Notes: generated from the sequence alone by a model not told the origin. A stretch of DNA of 64,000 nt from Pyxidicoccus trucidator (GCF_010894435.1 NZ_JAAIXZ010000001.1:402322-466321), one strand, 5' to 3'. Positions 27,814 through 36,405 are shown, counted from the stretch's first letter. Numbers and translations are program-made.

Positions 27814-28036
27814 GAGATGGGATTACTGGGATGTGGCGCGGCAAGGTACCACGTTGGCATCCGCAGGCAGCCTCCGAGACGAGCACCTGTTACTTCCAGG
27901 AGCCCGACGCGGGCGGCGCCGATTTCCTGACAAAAACCTTCGAAAGGGCCTCTAAGGAGGGGAAGGCGGGCGGACGGCCGGAAAATCCCCCCGTCAGGAA
28001 CGCCGGAAAAGCGGCGTCCCTGGCCGCATTGCTTTC

Positions 28037-28166
28037 GAGCGCCCGGCCGAAGCGGCCCTACAAGCCAGTGGTTCAACTCCACGCACCTACCGTCTGGTAG
28101 ATGAACGTCGGCGGTCCGACACTGACCTCTCAAGTCAGCATCACCGGCTTCTTCACTCGGGCGCTC
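28037..28166 (+). ncRNA. Y RNA (YrlA-type) with permuted tRNA-like module, copy B
   Basis: About 130 nt. Terminal helix GAGCGCCCG (28037-28045) with CGGGCGCTC (28158-28166), 9 bp. Ro-site-like strands GGCCGAAGCGGCCCTACA (5') and GGCTTCTTCACTCGGGC (3'); the 3' strand has the CTTCACT of animal Y RNAs. Inside: T arm GTGG-TTCAACT-CCAC (28068-28082); acceptor-like helix CACCTACC (28084-28091) with GGTAGATG (28096-28103), one C-A mismatch, closed by GTCT; D arm GTCGG-CGGT-CCGAC; anticodon-like arm CTGAC-CTCTCAA-GTCAG (28122-28138, CTC triplet as in tRNA-Glu). It ends 23 bp before the metallophosphoesterase ATG, so it probably sits in that gene's 5' leader. Confidence 0.82.
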
Positions 28167-28189
28167 ATTCTCTTTCGAGGTCCTGCGTC

Positions 28190-28897
28190 ATGTCCGCCCG
28201 CACCATCGTCATCGGAGACCTCCACGGCTGCCTCGACGAGGCCCTGGAGCTGCTCGACAAGGTCGGCGCCACCTCCAGCGACCGCGTCATCTTCGCGGGG
28301 GACCTGGTGGACCGCGGCCCGAAGCGGCGCGAGTGCGTGGAGCTGGCGATGCGGCACGAGGCCATCCTCGGCAACCACGAAGAGAAGCACCTCCAGCAGC
28401 GCCGCCGGACGGACGACCGCCTGCTCCCCGACCACCTTGAGACGCGCCGCGTCCTGGACCCGGAGCACTACGACTGGATGGCGGGCCTGCCCCACTTCAT
28501 CCGGTTGCCGGAGCACAACGCCATCGTCGTGCATGCCGGCATGGTGCCCGGGAAGCCGGTCGAGGAGCAGGACGCCTACCACCTGCTCCACGTGCAGTGC
28601 ATCCAGCCGCCCTCTCCCAAGAGTTATTGGCCCTCCAAGGCTCCGGAAGGGTGGACGTTCTGGACGCACCACTGGAAGGGTCCGGAGCGGGTCATCTTCG
28701 GCCACACCGTCTTCGACAGGCCGCTCGTCACCGAGCACGCGGTGGGTATCGACACCGGCTGCGTGTATGGCCGCTCATTGACGGCGGTGGTGCTCCCCAC
28801 CTGGGAGCTCGTCTCGGTGCCAGCCCGGAATACCTACCGGGGCGGCAAAGAGGTGGCGAAGATTCCGGTGCATGGCGACGTCTGCGTCTACTCCTGA
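28190..28897 (+). CDS. calcineurin-like metallophosphoesterase in the Ro/Y RNA locus
   Basis: 235 residues, dinuclear-metal phosphoesterase. Motifs in order: VIGDLHGCLDEA, FAGDLVDRGP, AILGNHEEKH, AIVVHAGMVPG, VIFGHTVFD. The family includes PrpA/PrpE phosphatases, ApaH and the phosphatase domain of bacterial Pnkp, which removes 2',3'-cyclic phosphates during RNA repair. It lies between Y RNA B (23 bp upstream) and Y RNA C (56 bp downstream), just before the Ro60-like gene, so an RNA-end-processing role is attractive but inferred. GAGG lies 9 nt before the ATG. Confidence 0.82.
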   Translation: MSARTIVIGDLHGCLDEALELLDKVGATSSDRVIFAGDLVDRGPKRRECVELAMRHEAILGNHEEKHLQQRRRTDDRLLPDHLETRRVLDPEHYDWMAGLPHFIRLPEHNAIVVHAGMVPGKPVEEQDAYHLLHVQCIQPPSPKSYWPSKAPEGWTFWTHHWKGPERVIFGHTVFDRPLVTEHAVGIDTGCVYGRSLTAVVLPTWELVSVPARNTYRGGKEVAKIPVHGDVCVYS

Positions 28898-28953
28898 GCA
28901 CGTGCCGTCCGTAGCAGCCGGGGCCTTCCGCCCTCCCAGCACTGACAGCTTTC

Positions 28954-29088
28954 GCGCCCGTCCGACGGGGTCCAACACGCAAAGAGGTGCGGGTTCGAAT
29001 CCCGCCGGGGCCGCCTATGGCCCCGTAGCTCAATGGTAGAGCGCTGGACCCTTAATCCAGAGGACAACCGGCCTCGTCACTCGGGCGC
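28954..29088 (+). ncRNA. Y RNA (YrlA-type) with near-complete permuted tRNA-Lys-like module, copy C
   Basis: About 135 nt. Terminal helix GCGCCCG (28954-28960) with CGGGCGC (29082-29088). Ro-site-like strands GTCCGACGGGGTCCAACA (5') and CGGCCTCGTCACTCGGGC (3'). Module in permuted order: T arm GCGGG-TTCGAAT-CCCGC (28989-29005); acceptor helix CGGGGCC (29006-29012) with GGCCCCG (29019-29025), 7 perfect bp closed by GCCTAT; TA then D arm GCTC-AATGGTA-GAGC (29028-29042); anticodon arm CTGGA-CCCTTAA-TCCAG (29044-29060) with CTT as in tRNA-Lys, but C at the position of invariant U33. It ends 33 bp before the Ro60-like ATG. Confidence 0.87.
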
Positions 29089-29121
29089 ACCTTCTTCCCA
29101 TGTCCCGAGAGGGGGACACCC

Positions 29122-30900
29122 ATGACGACCCAGACGCAGAACACGAACCTGTTGCCGGAGGCGCAGCGCGGCCCGGCCGAGCGCCTGCTGGACCTGGTGC
29201 TCGGGGGCTCGGCGCACCTGTGGCACAACCGGCCCGGCATCGACCTGAACGGCACCTGGTACGCGGCGGCGCATGCCACCCCGGCCCAGAAGTCGCTCGG
29301 GCGTCCGGTGAAGCCCGGCCTCTTCGTGCCGGCGGCGGTGCGGCTCTACCGGCAGCTGCTGGACATCTACAAGCTCAACGCGGAGCTGATGGCGCACTTC
29401 GCGTCGTACGCGCTGACGCAGACGGACTGGCGTGACCTGAAGGTGGCCACGTGCGCGCTCATGCTGGTGCAGGAGCACGCGGGCCAGCCCGTGCGCGACG
29501 ACCACGGCCAGGTGGCGTTCCACGACGACGACTGGCGGGCCATCGGCGAGGCGATGGTGCTCCACTACGAGCGCAAGTCCACGCGCATGCTCGCGCCCAA
29601 GGCCGTGCTGCGGGTGGCGGAGCTGCTCGAGCAGCCGGAGATTGCACGCCTGAACCGCGAGGCGGGCTTCGGTGACCCCGCGTCCCGCAAGGCGCCGCTG
29701 GGCCGCTGGAAGCGCGTGGCGTCCAAGTGGCTGGCGGCGCGTGAGGCGAACCTGCCGATGCTCCAGGGTCTGGTGAAGGCCGGGTACAAGGAGACGTTGA
29801 AGAAGCTGGCGCGCAAGGCGGGGTACAAGCCGAGCACGCAGGGCTTCTTCGAGGTGCTCGGCTGGAAGCAGAAGCAGTCCGAGGCAGGCCACCGCACGGT
29901 GGGCCTGAGCGGCCTGACGCTGGTCAAGCGGGAGCGCTTCGACGGCCTGTCGGAGGCGGAGATCTGCGAGTGGGTCGAGCTGGAGCGCCTCTCCTACAAG
30001 GAGGTGGTGGGCCGGCTGCCGAAGGACGTGGGTCTGACGCCGGCCATCATGGCGGCCCTGCTCCCGTCCCTGTCGGACCGTGACTTGCGGCTGATGACGC
30101 CGACGCTGGAGGAGCTGGGCTTGCTGGCGGAGCCCTCGGTGCGTGCGCGCTGGGACAAGGCCGTGGCTGCGTCCACGGACCAGCGGGCGCTGAACATCGC
30201 GAAGAACGTCCGCAGCGAGGTGCTGCGTCAGAAGCTGGAGGAGGCGAGCGACAACGCGGCACGCAACGCGGTGGCGGAGGCGACGGCCGAGACTGACGTG
30301 AGGGTGATGTTCCTCATCGACAAGTCGGGCTCCATGGAGGGGGCCATCGAGAACTCGAAGGAGGCGCTCGCGCGCATCCTCGCGGGCTTCCCGGTGGACA
30401 AGCTGCACATCGCGGCGTTCGACACGATGGGCACGGTGCTGAAGCCGAAGGCGGCCAACCGCACCGCGGTGCAGCACATGCTGGCGGGGCTGAAGGCGTC
30501 GGGCGGCACGACGCACGCGGCCGCGGTGCAGGCGCTGCACCGTGACGGCGTGAAGGTGCCGGAGGGGGCGAAGCTGGTGGTCATCGTGGTGGGAGACGAG
30601 GCGGGCGAGGCGGGTGACCAGTTCGCCCGGGCGTTCCGCGACTTCGGCTACACCGTGGCGGCCATGGCGTTGCTGGTGTCGGTGGCGGGTGCGCGCGGCA
30701 ACACGGTGCGCACGTGCGCGGGGCAGCTGAAGGTGCCGTTCAGCGAGGTGAACGTGGACCAGTTCGCGGACCCGTACCAGGTGCCGCGGGTGCTGAAGGC
30801 GCTGCTGGATGCGCCGGCGGCACAGGGCGTCTCCAACACCACCACGCAGTCCGGGTGGGTGGAGCGGGTGATGCGCACGCCGCTGCTGAAGGTGGCGTGA
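29122..30900 (+). CDS. Ro60/Rsr-like protein (helical repeats + VWA)
   Basis: 592 residues. The N-terminal 370 residues are all helical, like the TROVE ring of Ro60, but diverged (VRLYRQLLDIYKLNAELMA, DWRDLKVATCALMLVQEH, AAFL-type repeats). The C-terminal VWA domain has a complete metal site: FLIDKSGSM (D400, S402, S404), ASGGTTHAA (Thr near 464) and IVVGDEAGE (Asp near 493), as in Rsr where GGTD and YTDN fill these places. Ro proteins bind Y RNAs and misfolded RNAs and, in Deinococcus, form a complex with PNPase. Y RNA C immediately upstream supports the call. Two further genes follow in the same direction. Confidence 0.78.
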   Translation: MTTQTQNTNLLPEAQRGPAERLLDLVLGGSAHLWHNRPGIDLNGTWYAAAHATPAQKSLGRPVKPGLFVPAAVRLYRQLLDIYKLNAELMAHFASYALTQTDWRDLKVATCALMLVQEHAGQPVRDDHGQVAFHDDDWRAIGEAMVLHYERKSTRMLAPKAVLRVAELLEQPEIARLNREAGFGDPASRKAPLGRWKRVASKWLAAREANLPMLQGLVKAGYKETLKKLARKAGYKPSTQGFFEVLGWKQKQSEAGHRTVGLSGLTLVKRERFDGLSEAEICEWVELERLSYKEVVGRLPKDVGLTPAIMAALLPSLSDRDLRLMTPTLEELGLLAEPSVRARWDKAVAASTDQRALNIAKNVRSEVLRQKLEEASDNAARNAVAEATAETDVRVMFLIDKSGSMEGAIENSKEALARILAGFPVDKLHIAAFDTMGTVLKPKAANRTAVQHMLAGLKASGGTTHAAAVQALHRDGVKVPEGAKLVVIVVGDEAGEAGDQFARAFRDFGYTVAAMALLVSVAGARGNTVRTCAGQLKVPFSEVNVDQFADPYQVPRVLKALLDAPAAQGVSNTTTQSGWVERVMRTPLLKVA

Positions 30901-30936
30901 GGTAACGGCAGCAGCAGTGGGAAAGGAGGAGGCGGC

Positions 30937-31932
30937 GTGGACTACCGGAAGTTCCTCGGGAAGGTGGAGTCGGCGGTGCTGCCGTATTTCGGCGGTGGCA
31001 CCGTGGACGCCCCCTCGCGCCGCCTCCGTGTCGCCACCCCGGTCCGCCCGGGGTGGTGGCGCTTCGAGGTGCAGGGGCGGGTCGCCACGGCGCGCGAGCT
31101 GGCCGGGCCGGAGGGCCTGGAGGCGCTGCCGCGCGTGCGGGGGCATGTCTGGGGCAACCGGCTGGTGCGCGAGGGCGCGGTGGCCGAGCCCCTGGAGTTG
31201 ATGCCGGAGGAGGAGCCGCCCCGGCTGGCGCTGGTGAGCGCCCGGCGGTGGCATGACGGCTCGCTGGTGTTCGACGGGCTGGAGTTCGAGGGCGAGGCGG
31301 AGGACGCGGCGCGCCGCGCGCTGGAGGAGGGCCAGTCCCTCTCTGGGGCGAAGGGCGTGAGCGCGGCCCTGCGGGCGGCGTTCGGCTACGCGCTGCTGGA
31401 GGCGGCGTCGCGGGCGCTGGCCATCCGCTTCGCGCCGGCGGAGGTGCGGGCGCGGGTGCTGGCGGTGGCGGAGGGTGGCCGCGCGAAGGCGGAGGAGTGC
31501 CTGCGGCACCTGGTGGCCGAGCGGGAGGCGCACCTGCGCGCCCGGGCGGTGCGCGAGGCGCGGAACCACGCGGAGCGGGCGGCGGCGGAGGCGCGGGCGC
31601 ACACTGCGCAGGTGGTGGCCGAGGCGATGGCGCGGCCGCAGCCCGGGCGGCGGGGCTCGCGGGAGGACCCGGTGGAGCGCGCGGAGCGGGCGCTGCAGAG
31701 CGCGGGCGCGCGGCTGCGCGACGTGCGGCGGCTGGGCGGCAACCGGCTGGAGGTGACGTACGCGTTCATGGACGAGCGCTTCATCTCCATCGTGGACGCG
31801 GACTCGCTCCAGGTGGTGGACGCGGGGGTGTGCCTCGCGGGCGCGGACAGCGAGGTGACGCTGGAGAGCCTGCCGTCGGTCATTCGCGAGGCCATCGACA
31901 CGGGCGTGCTGGTGATTACGCGGCACGCGTAA
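30937..31932 (+). CDS. unknown protein of the Ro/Y RNA operon
   Basis: 331 residues, family not recognised. Residues 1-125 (YRKFLGKVESAVLPYFGGG, RVRGHVWGNRLVREGA) look like a beta-rich domain; 125-235 is Ala/Arg/Glu-rich helix with probable coiled coil (REARNHAERAAAEARAHTAQ); the last 80 residues form a third domain (LGGNRLEVTYAFMDERFISI). The GTG start at 30937 has AGGAGG upstream, and the gene lies 36 bp after the Ro60-like gene and 20 bp before the JAMM gene. Position suggests a partner or adaptor of the Ro60-like protein. Confidence 0.7.
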   Translation: MDYRKFLGKVESAVLPYFGGGTVDAPSRRLRVATPVRPGWWRFEVQGRVATARELAGPEGLEALPRVRGHVWGNRLVREGAVAEPLELMPEEEPPRLALVSARRWHDGSLVFDGLEFEGEAEDAARRALEEGQSLSGAKGVSAALRAAFGYALLEAASRALAIRFAPAEVRARVLAVAEGGRAKAEECLRHLVAEREAHLRARAVREARNHAERAAAEARAHTAQVVAEAMARPQPGRRGSREDPVERAERALQSAGARLRDVRRLGGNRLEVTYAFMDERFISIVDADSLQVVDAGVCLAGADSEVTLESLPSVIREAIDTGVLVITRHA

Positions 31933-31952
31933 CGGAGAAGGAGGAGGAAGCC

Positions 31953-32324
31953 ATGACGACGCGAGAGGTGTGCCTGCTCATCGGCCGGGATGGCGCCGTG
32001 CTGTGGAGCGACGAGTCCGACAACCCCTTCCTCCTCCCCGACTCGCGCGAGCGGTGGGAGGCCATCTGGCAGTTGCGGGCGGAGCTGGCGGAGGTGGCGC
32101 ACAGCCACCCCGAGGGCCCGCTCGGCTTCTCCGCCGAGGACGAGAGCACCATGTCCGCGCTCACCTCCGCGCTCGGGCGTCCGCTGCGGTTCTCCGTGGT
32201 GGCGCCCGGGGGCATGGTGGCGCGCGTGGACGGACGTGATGTCCTCGTGTCCGAGGAGCCCTGGTGGGCGGAGCCGCTGCGGCGCGTGTCCGGCATGCGC
32301 CACGCGCCCATGGCCCTCGCCTGA
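31953..32324 (+). CDS. JAMM/MPN-motif protein, last gene of the Ro/Y RNA operon
   Basis: 123 residues. VAHSHPEGPLGFSAEDES contains the full JAMM signature HxH-x7-S-x2-D (H50, H52, S60, D63), the zinc site of isopeptidases that remove ubiquitin or ubiquitin-like proteins. The N-terminal strand (VCLLIGRDGAVLWSD) fits an MPN fold. The ribosome site GGAGGAGGAAG precedes the ATG. A peptidase on a conjugated or C-terminally extended partner is inferred. A putative Ubl/E1 pair is encoded 11 kb away (43.05-43.89 kb), but no E2-like gene was found. Confidence 0.72.
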   Translation: MTTREVCLLIGRDGAVLWSDESDNPFLLPDSRERWEAIWQLRAELAEVAHSHPEGPLGFSAEDESTMSALTSALGRPLRFSVVAPGGMVARVDGRDVLVSEEPWWAEPLRRVSGMRHAPMALA

Positions 32325-32330
32325 CGGGCG

Positions 32331-32840
32331 TCAGATGGCCCGGCCCCAGAGGTCCCGCAGGTCCTCCGGGAGCTGGGACATCACGTCCTCCGCCTCGCCC
32401 TCGGAAATCTGGTGGCGGATGGCGTCCAGCACCGCGCGGACCACGGGCTCCACCGCGTCCGGGTTGAGCGACAGGTCCTCGCCCACGCGCCGCAGCAGGT
32501 GCTCCCGGCCGAACTTGGGTGGCAGCTCCTCCTCGTGCTTCTCGCAGCGGTGCAGCAGGTCCGTGAGCTTGCGAGGGAGCTGGGCCTCCATGTCCAGGGC
32601 CTCATCGCTGAGGATGCGCTGCTCCACCGCGCACAGCACCGAGACGGCTGCCTGCTGCGCCACGGCGGGTGACATGCCCCCTCGCTCGCACAGGTGGTCG
32701 AGGAACACCTTGTACGTCTGGCTCGCGCGCGACTCGTGCCGCAGCTTGCGCCGGACCTCGATGGGGACGTCGCGGCGGCCGGCTGGACGCTCGTCCTCCG
32801 GGGGGGCGCCCTTGCCCTGTTGCTCACGGTCATCGGCCAT
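32331..32840 (-). CDS. DUF2267-like helical protein
   Basis: 169 residues. After a 30-residue charged tail come two related all-helical halves: YKVFLDHLCERGGMSPAVA and LTDLLHRCEKHEEELPPKFG match the DUF2267 pattern, ending QISEGEAEDVMSQLPEDLR. The function of this family is unknown. ATG at 32840 has GGAGGAAG 8 nt upstream. It converges on the JAMM gene with 6 bp between the stops. Confidence 0.75.
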   Translation of the reverse strand: MADDREQQGKGAPPEDERPAGRRDVPIEVRRKLRHESRASQTYKVFLDHLCERGGMSPAVAQQAAVSVLCAVEQRILSDEALDMEAQLPRKLTDLLHRCEKHEEELPPKFGREHLLRRVGEDLSLNPDAVEPVVRAVLDAIRHQISEGEAEDVMSQLPEDLRDLWGRAI

Positions 32841-32948
32841 GGGGGTTCTTCCTCCAGGAGTGTCCTGTCTGGGCATCACGGTGCCCACGGCCTCCCGGAG
32901 GGGCACGCCCCGGACGGACCACACGCCGCCCGGCTGCCTCCTCGCCCG

Positions 32949-35291
32949 CTACGCCGCCTTGCGCACGTACGTGTCGAAGAGCGTCCCGAAGAAGAAACGC
33001 CCGAAGCGGGCGAGCGCCGCCAGTCGCTGCGCGGAGTCCCTCGCGTACAGCACCCGCAGGGTGGACAGCTGCACGGTGAAGTCCTTCGCGTTCAGCCGCA
33101 GGTAGCCCCGGTACACGCACGGCCCGGACTCGTCCTCGCCCCGGTGCACGGACACGAGCAGCCGCGTGGTGTCCAACCAGAGGTCCAGGCCCGCGTCGTC
33201 ATGGACGTCCTTGTAGCCGTCGATGAAGAAGCGCTCGCCCGACTCGGAGACCACCGGGAGCTGGTAGCGCATCCGCCGGCCCCCCGGGCGAGCCTGGTCG
33301 CGCGTCATCAGGTGCAGCACGCCCCCCTCCACCGTCAGCGGTCGGGAGGACAGCACCGGCGCCAGGACGCAGCCGGAAATGCTCAGCCGGTGCAGCGGGT
33401 CCGCGAACACCGCGTCCAGGTCGCTCGCCTCCACCGTGAGGATGAAGCGGAAGGGCGAGGTGTCGCGACGCGCCGGGTCTCCCGCGCGCGCGAAGTCCTC
33501 GTCCACCGCGCCGGAGATGTAGCCGTACATCGTCTCGGTGAACTGGACGGACAGCGGCCGCGCCGGCAGCGGGGCCGGCGCCTCCGGCACGGGCGAGTAG
33601 TCCACGTCCCAGCCATGACGTCGCGCCATCAGGGCGACACAGCGCTCCGCCACCGCGGAGATGGTGAGCAGGGGGTTGGTGCCCAGCGGCCTCGGAATCA
33701 CCGAGCCGTCGCTGATGTAGAGCCCCTCGTGGACGTCGGTGCCTTCCCCGCCCGCGAAGACGCGGCCCTCGTGGTCCACCACGCCCTCCTCCGCGCGCTC
33801 CGCCATGGCACAGCCACCCAGCGGGTGGGTGCACAGCAGCTCGTGGCCGGTGAGCTTGCTCCACAGCGGGTTGCGCACGAAGGTGCCGCCCAGCGCCTCC
33901 GTTGCGCGGCGCAGCCGCTCGTTCACCCGGGTGAAGACCGGCTGCAGGCCCGCTTCCGGCCAGTGCACGCGCACCCGGTCTCCCGCCATCCGCAGCTCGC
34001 CCACGCCGTCGTCGTGCGCCATGACGAGGAAGGTCTGCGTGTTGCGCATGGCGCCGAAGTACGGCCCGCGCAGGGCGCTCTCCGCCATGCGCCCCATTTC
34101 CTCCATGCGGTCCTTGAAGCCGCGGTCCGTGTCCTCTCCGGACACGGCCGAGGCCGCCGCGAGCAGCACCATCACCGGCCGGGCCAGGGCCCCGGGAATG
34201 GCGCCGTTCTCGATGACCATGCCGTCCTCCTGATGCGGCGTGGCCCGGTCATCGATGATGCCGCTGATGGTGGGGCCCACCGGCTCGAGCGTGCCGTGCG
34301 ACTGGGCCCCGTGCCCCACCCCGTTGATGGTGACGTCCGTGTTGTAGCCGAAGGCCATCACATCGCCGTTGTTGCTGAAGCGCCGGCCGAGCTGCTCCGA
34401 CAGCGACAGCCCCAGCGCCTTCGAGCGCAGCAATATCTCCGCCGTGCCCACCGTGCCCGCCGCGAGGATGACGCGGTCCGCGGTCACCCACAGGTCCGGC
34501 GCGTCGAAGCGCTCGCGGCCGGCGTTCATCGGCCGGTAGTAGATGCGCCAGCGCCCGCCGTCGCGCGCCAGGTAGCGCACGCCCACCTCGGTGAAGAGCT
34601 TCGCCCCGTGCCGGTGCGCGTCCGGCAGGTAGTTCATCAACACCGAGTTCTTCGCGCCGACGTTGCAGCCTGTCATGCAGTCGCCGCACAGCGTGCACCC
34701 GCCCTGGCGCACTCCCGCCGCGTTGACGCCAGGCTCGAAGGTGACGGCCAGCGGCGGTCGGCGGAAGGTGCCTCCCAGCTTCTTCGCGGCGTGCTCCAGC
34801 GCCTTCAGCGTGGCCAGCGGCGGCGCGGACTCGGGGTACGGCAGGGGGCGCAGCATGTGCTCCGCCCAGGCGAAGCCGTCCTCCAGCAACCCGTCCACGT
34901 CGTCCCGCAGCGCCTGGGGCCAGCGTGCGTCCAGGAAGACGCGCGGGTCCGGCCGCAGGGCCACGCTGGCGTTGATGAGGGACGTGCCCCCCAGGCCGCA
35001 GCCGTTGACGACCGAGACATCCCCGCCCCGGTGCACCTCGAACAGGCCGGTGGGGTTGCCCACGTCCAGGCCGCTCTCGGGGTCGAAGTGCACCTGCAAT
35101 TCCCCGAAGAACTCGGACTCGGTGCGCGGGTAGTCGCCGGGCAGCAGCTCGCGGCCCCGCTCCAGCACGCACACCTGCTGGCCCGCGCGCGCCAGCCGGC
35201 TGGCGCTGATGGCGCCCCCATACCCCGAACCCACCACCACGACGGTGTAGTGGGACTCCAGCTCGCTCCAAGGTGACGACAGCCTGCGCAT
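32949..35291 (-). CDS. GMC-type FAD oxidoreductase, cholesterol-oxidase-like
   Basis: 780 residues. N-terminal FAD site VVVVGSGYGGAISASRLARA, then VCVLERGREL; GGDVSVVNGCGLGGTSLIN is the second flavin motif; CTHPLGGCAMA and GTNPLLTISAVAERC are GMC C-terminal motifs. CTLCGDCMTGCNVGAKNS is the Cys cluster seen in ChoD-like members. The last 200 residues form an extra domain, with a duplicated look (LTVEASDLDAVFADP). It probably oxidises a sterol or other secondary alcohol. The ATG at 35291 has GGGAG 5 nt upstream; a TTG at 35303 is less likely. Confidence 0.88.
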   Translation of the reverse strand: MRRLSSPWSELESHYTVVVVGSGYGGAISASRLARAGQQVCVLERGRELLPGDYPRTESEFFGELQVHFDPESGLDVGNPTGLFEVHRGGDVSVVNGCGLGGTSLINASVALRPDPRVFLDARWPQALRDDVDGLLEDGFAWAEHMLRPLPYPESAPPLATLKALEHAAKKLGGTFRRPPLAVTFEPGVNAAGVRQGGCTLCGDCMTGCNVGAKNSVLMNYLPDAHRHGAKLFTEVGVRYLARDGGRWRIYYRPMNAGRERFDAPDLWVTADRVILAAGTVGTAEILLRSKALGLSLSEQLGRRFSNNGDVMAFGYNTDVTINGVGHGAQSHGTLEPVGPTISGIIDDRATPHQEDGMVIENGAIPGALARPVMVLLAAASAVSGEDTDRGFKDRMEEMGRMAESALRGPYFGAMRNTQTFLVMAHDDGVGELRMAGDRVRVHWPEAGLQPVFTRVNERLRRATEALGGTFVRNPLWSKLTGHELLCTHPLGGCAMAERAEEGVVDHEGRVFAGGEGTDVHEGLYISDGSVIPRPLGTNPLLTISAVAERCVALMARRHGWDVDYSPVPEAPAPLPARPLSVQFTETMYGYISGAVDEDFARAGDPARRDTSPFRFILTVEASDLDAVFADPLHRLSISGCVLAPVLSSRPLTVEGGVLHLMTRDQARPGGRRMRYQLPVVSESGERFFIDGYKDVHDDAGLDLWLDTTRLLVSVHRGEDESGPCVYRGYLRLNAKDFTVQLSTLRVLYARDSAQRLAALARFGRFFFGTLFDTYVRKAA

Positions 35292-35483
35292 CGACGCTCC
35301 CAACTGGATTCTCCCGCCCTGCTCCGCCCCACACGCCGCACTGGTGCTACAGCCAGTGTGGCTGCCCGTGGAAGGGCGACCAGGGAGACAGACGCCCGAG
35401 CCGCCGTTCCTTGGCGCTGGGGAACCCTCTCCCCGCCCTCGGACATAGAAGGGCTTCTGGCAGCGGTCAAAATCCGTCCCACC

Positions 35484-36185
35484 TCACTCCAGCTCCGCAG
35501 CCTCCCCATCCGCGCGGCGGAGCGCGTTGACGAGCCGGTGCGCATGGCGTGTGGTCTCCGGCTCGCGGTACTTCGGGCTCACCTTCAGCACCAGGTCCAC
35601 CGCGGTGGGCAGGTCCATCAGGTGGCCCGGAGACACATACACGGGCTGCACGCCCTTGCGAGTGCGCACCGCCATGCCCACCACCTCGCCCCGGTGGGTG
35701 ATGGGCGCGGTGGAGCCCCGTGCCTCCCCTAACTTCCCGTAGGTGCCCACCAGCAGCGACTTGGCGCAGCCGACGGAGGGGATGTCGAACAGCAGCCCGC
35801 CATGGCACGCAATCCCCATCCGGCGGGGGTGCGCCGTGCCCTGCCCGTCGAAGATGAGCACATCCGGGCGCACGGTGAGCCGCTGCCAAGCGACGGCGAC
35901 GATGGGCAGCTCGCGGAACGACAGCAGGCCGGGCACGTAGGGGAAGGCCAGCTCCACCGCCGCGCCCGACTGGGCCACCGGTGCCAGCGTGGCCGCGTCC
36001 AGCACCACGATGCCGCCGAACCCCGTGTCGCGCCCCTTCTCCGTGGAGATGTCCGCGCCTGCCACACGCTCCACCTTCAGCCCGGGCGGAGGCTGGAGCA
36101 CCAGCAACTCCCGCAGCCGACGCTGCAGCGCCACCGCCTCCGTGGGCGTGACGTCCCAGCGGCTCACCTCCGACTGAAGCTCCAT
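35484..36185 (-). CDS. nfi: endonuclease V (deoxyinosine 3'-endonuclease)
   Basis: 233 residues. Nfi nicks DNA one base 3' of deoxyinosine; the bacterial enzyme also acts on inosine-containing RNA. Family motifs are all present: RVAGADISTEKG (first catalytic Asp), FPYVPGLLSFRELP, LIFDGQGTAHPRRMGIACHG and PSVGCAKSLLVG. ATG at 36185 with AGGAGG 9 nt upstream. The gene stands alone. Confidence 0.92.
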   Translation of the reverse strand: MELQSEVSRWDVTPTEAVALQRRLRELLVLQPPPGLKVERVAGADISTEKGRDTGFGGIVVLDAATLAPVAQSGAAVELAFPYVPGLLSFRELPIVAVAWQRLTVRPDVLIFDGQGTAHPRRMGIACHGGLLFDIPSVGCAKSLLVGTYGKLGEARGSTAPITHRGEVVGMAVRTRKGVQPVYVSPGHLMDLPTAVDLVLKVSPKYREPETTRHAHRLVNALRRADGEAAELE

Positions 36186-36405
36186 GCGCGCACGCCTCCT
36201 GTCACCCCCGCCCTCAATCTGGGGACCGTCGGCCCCGAGGCAACCCACCACGTCACGCTCCTCATACCCAACCGTGGACTAGCGGACGCGTGACGGCCCT
36301 CGGGAGCAAATCCCCTGTTCCTTGCCTCACGGCCTCGCGCGCCCCTCGTGTGGAATGCGGAGCCGACGGGCGTAGCGTGGGCCGTCCCAGGCACGGGAGG
36401 TCGTG

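Noticed and set aside
28989-29060. Broken or nested tRNA-Lys, and at 20251-20323 a broken tRNA-Tyr
   Set aside because: The missing acceptor 3' strands and T arms lie just upstream in perfect complement, and both are enclosed by the same Ro-site-like stem; permuted Y RNA modules explain all of it.
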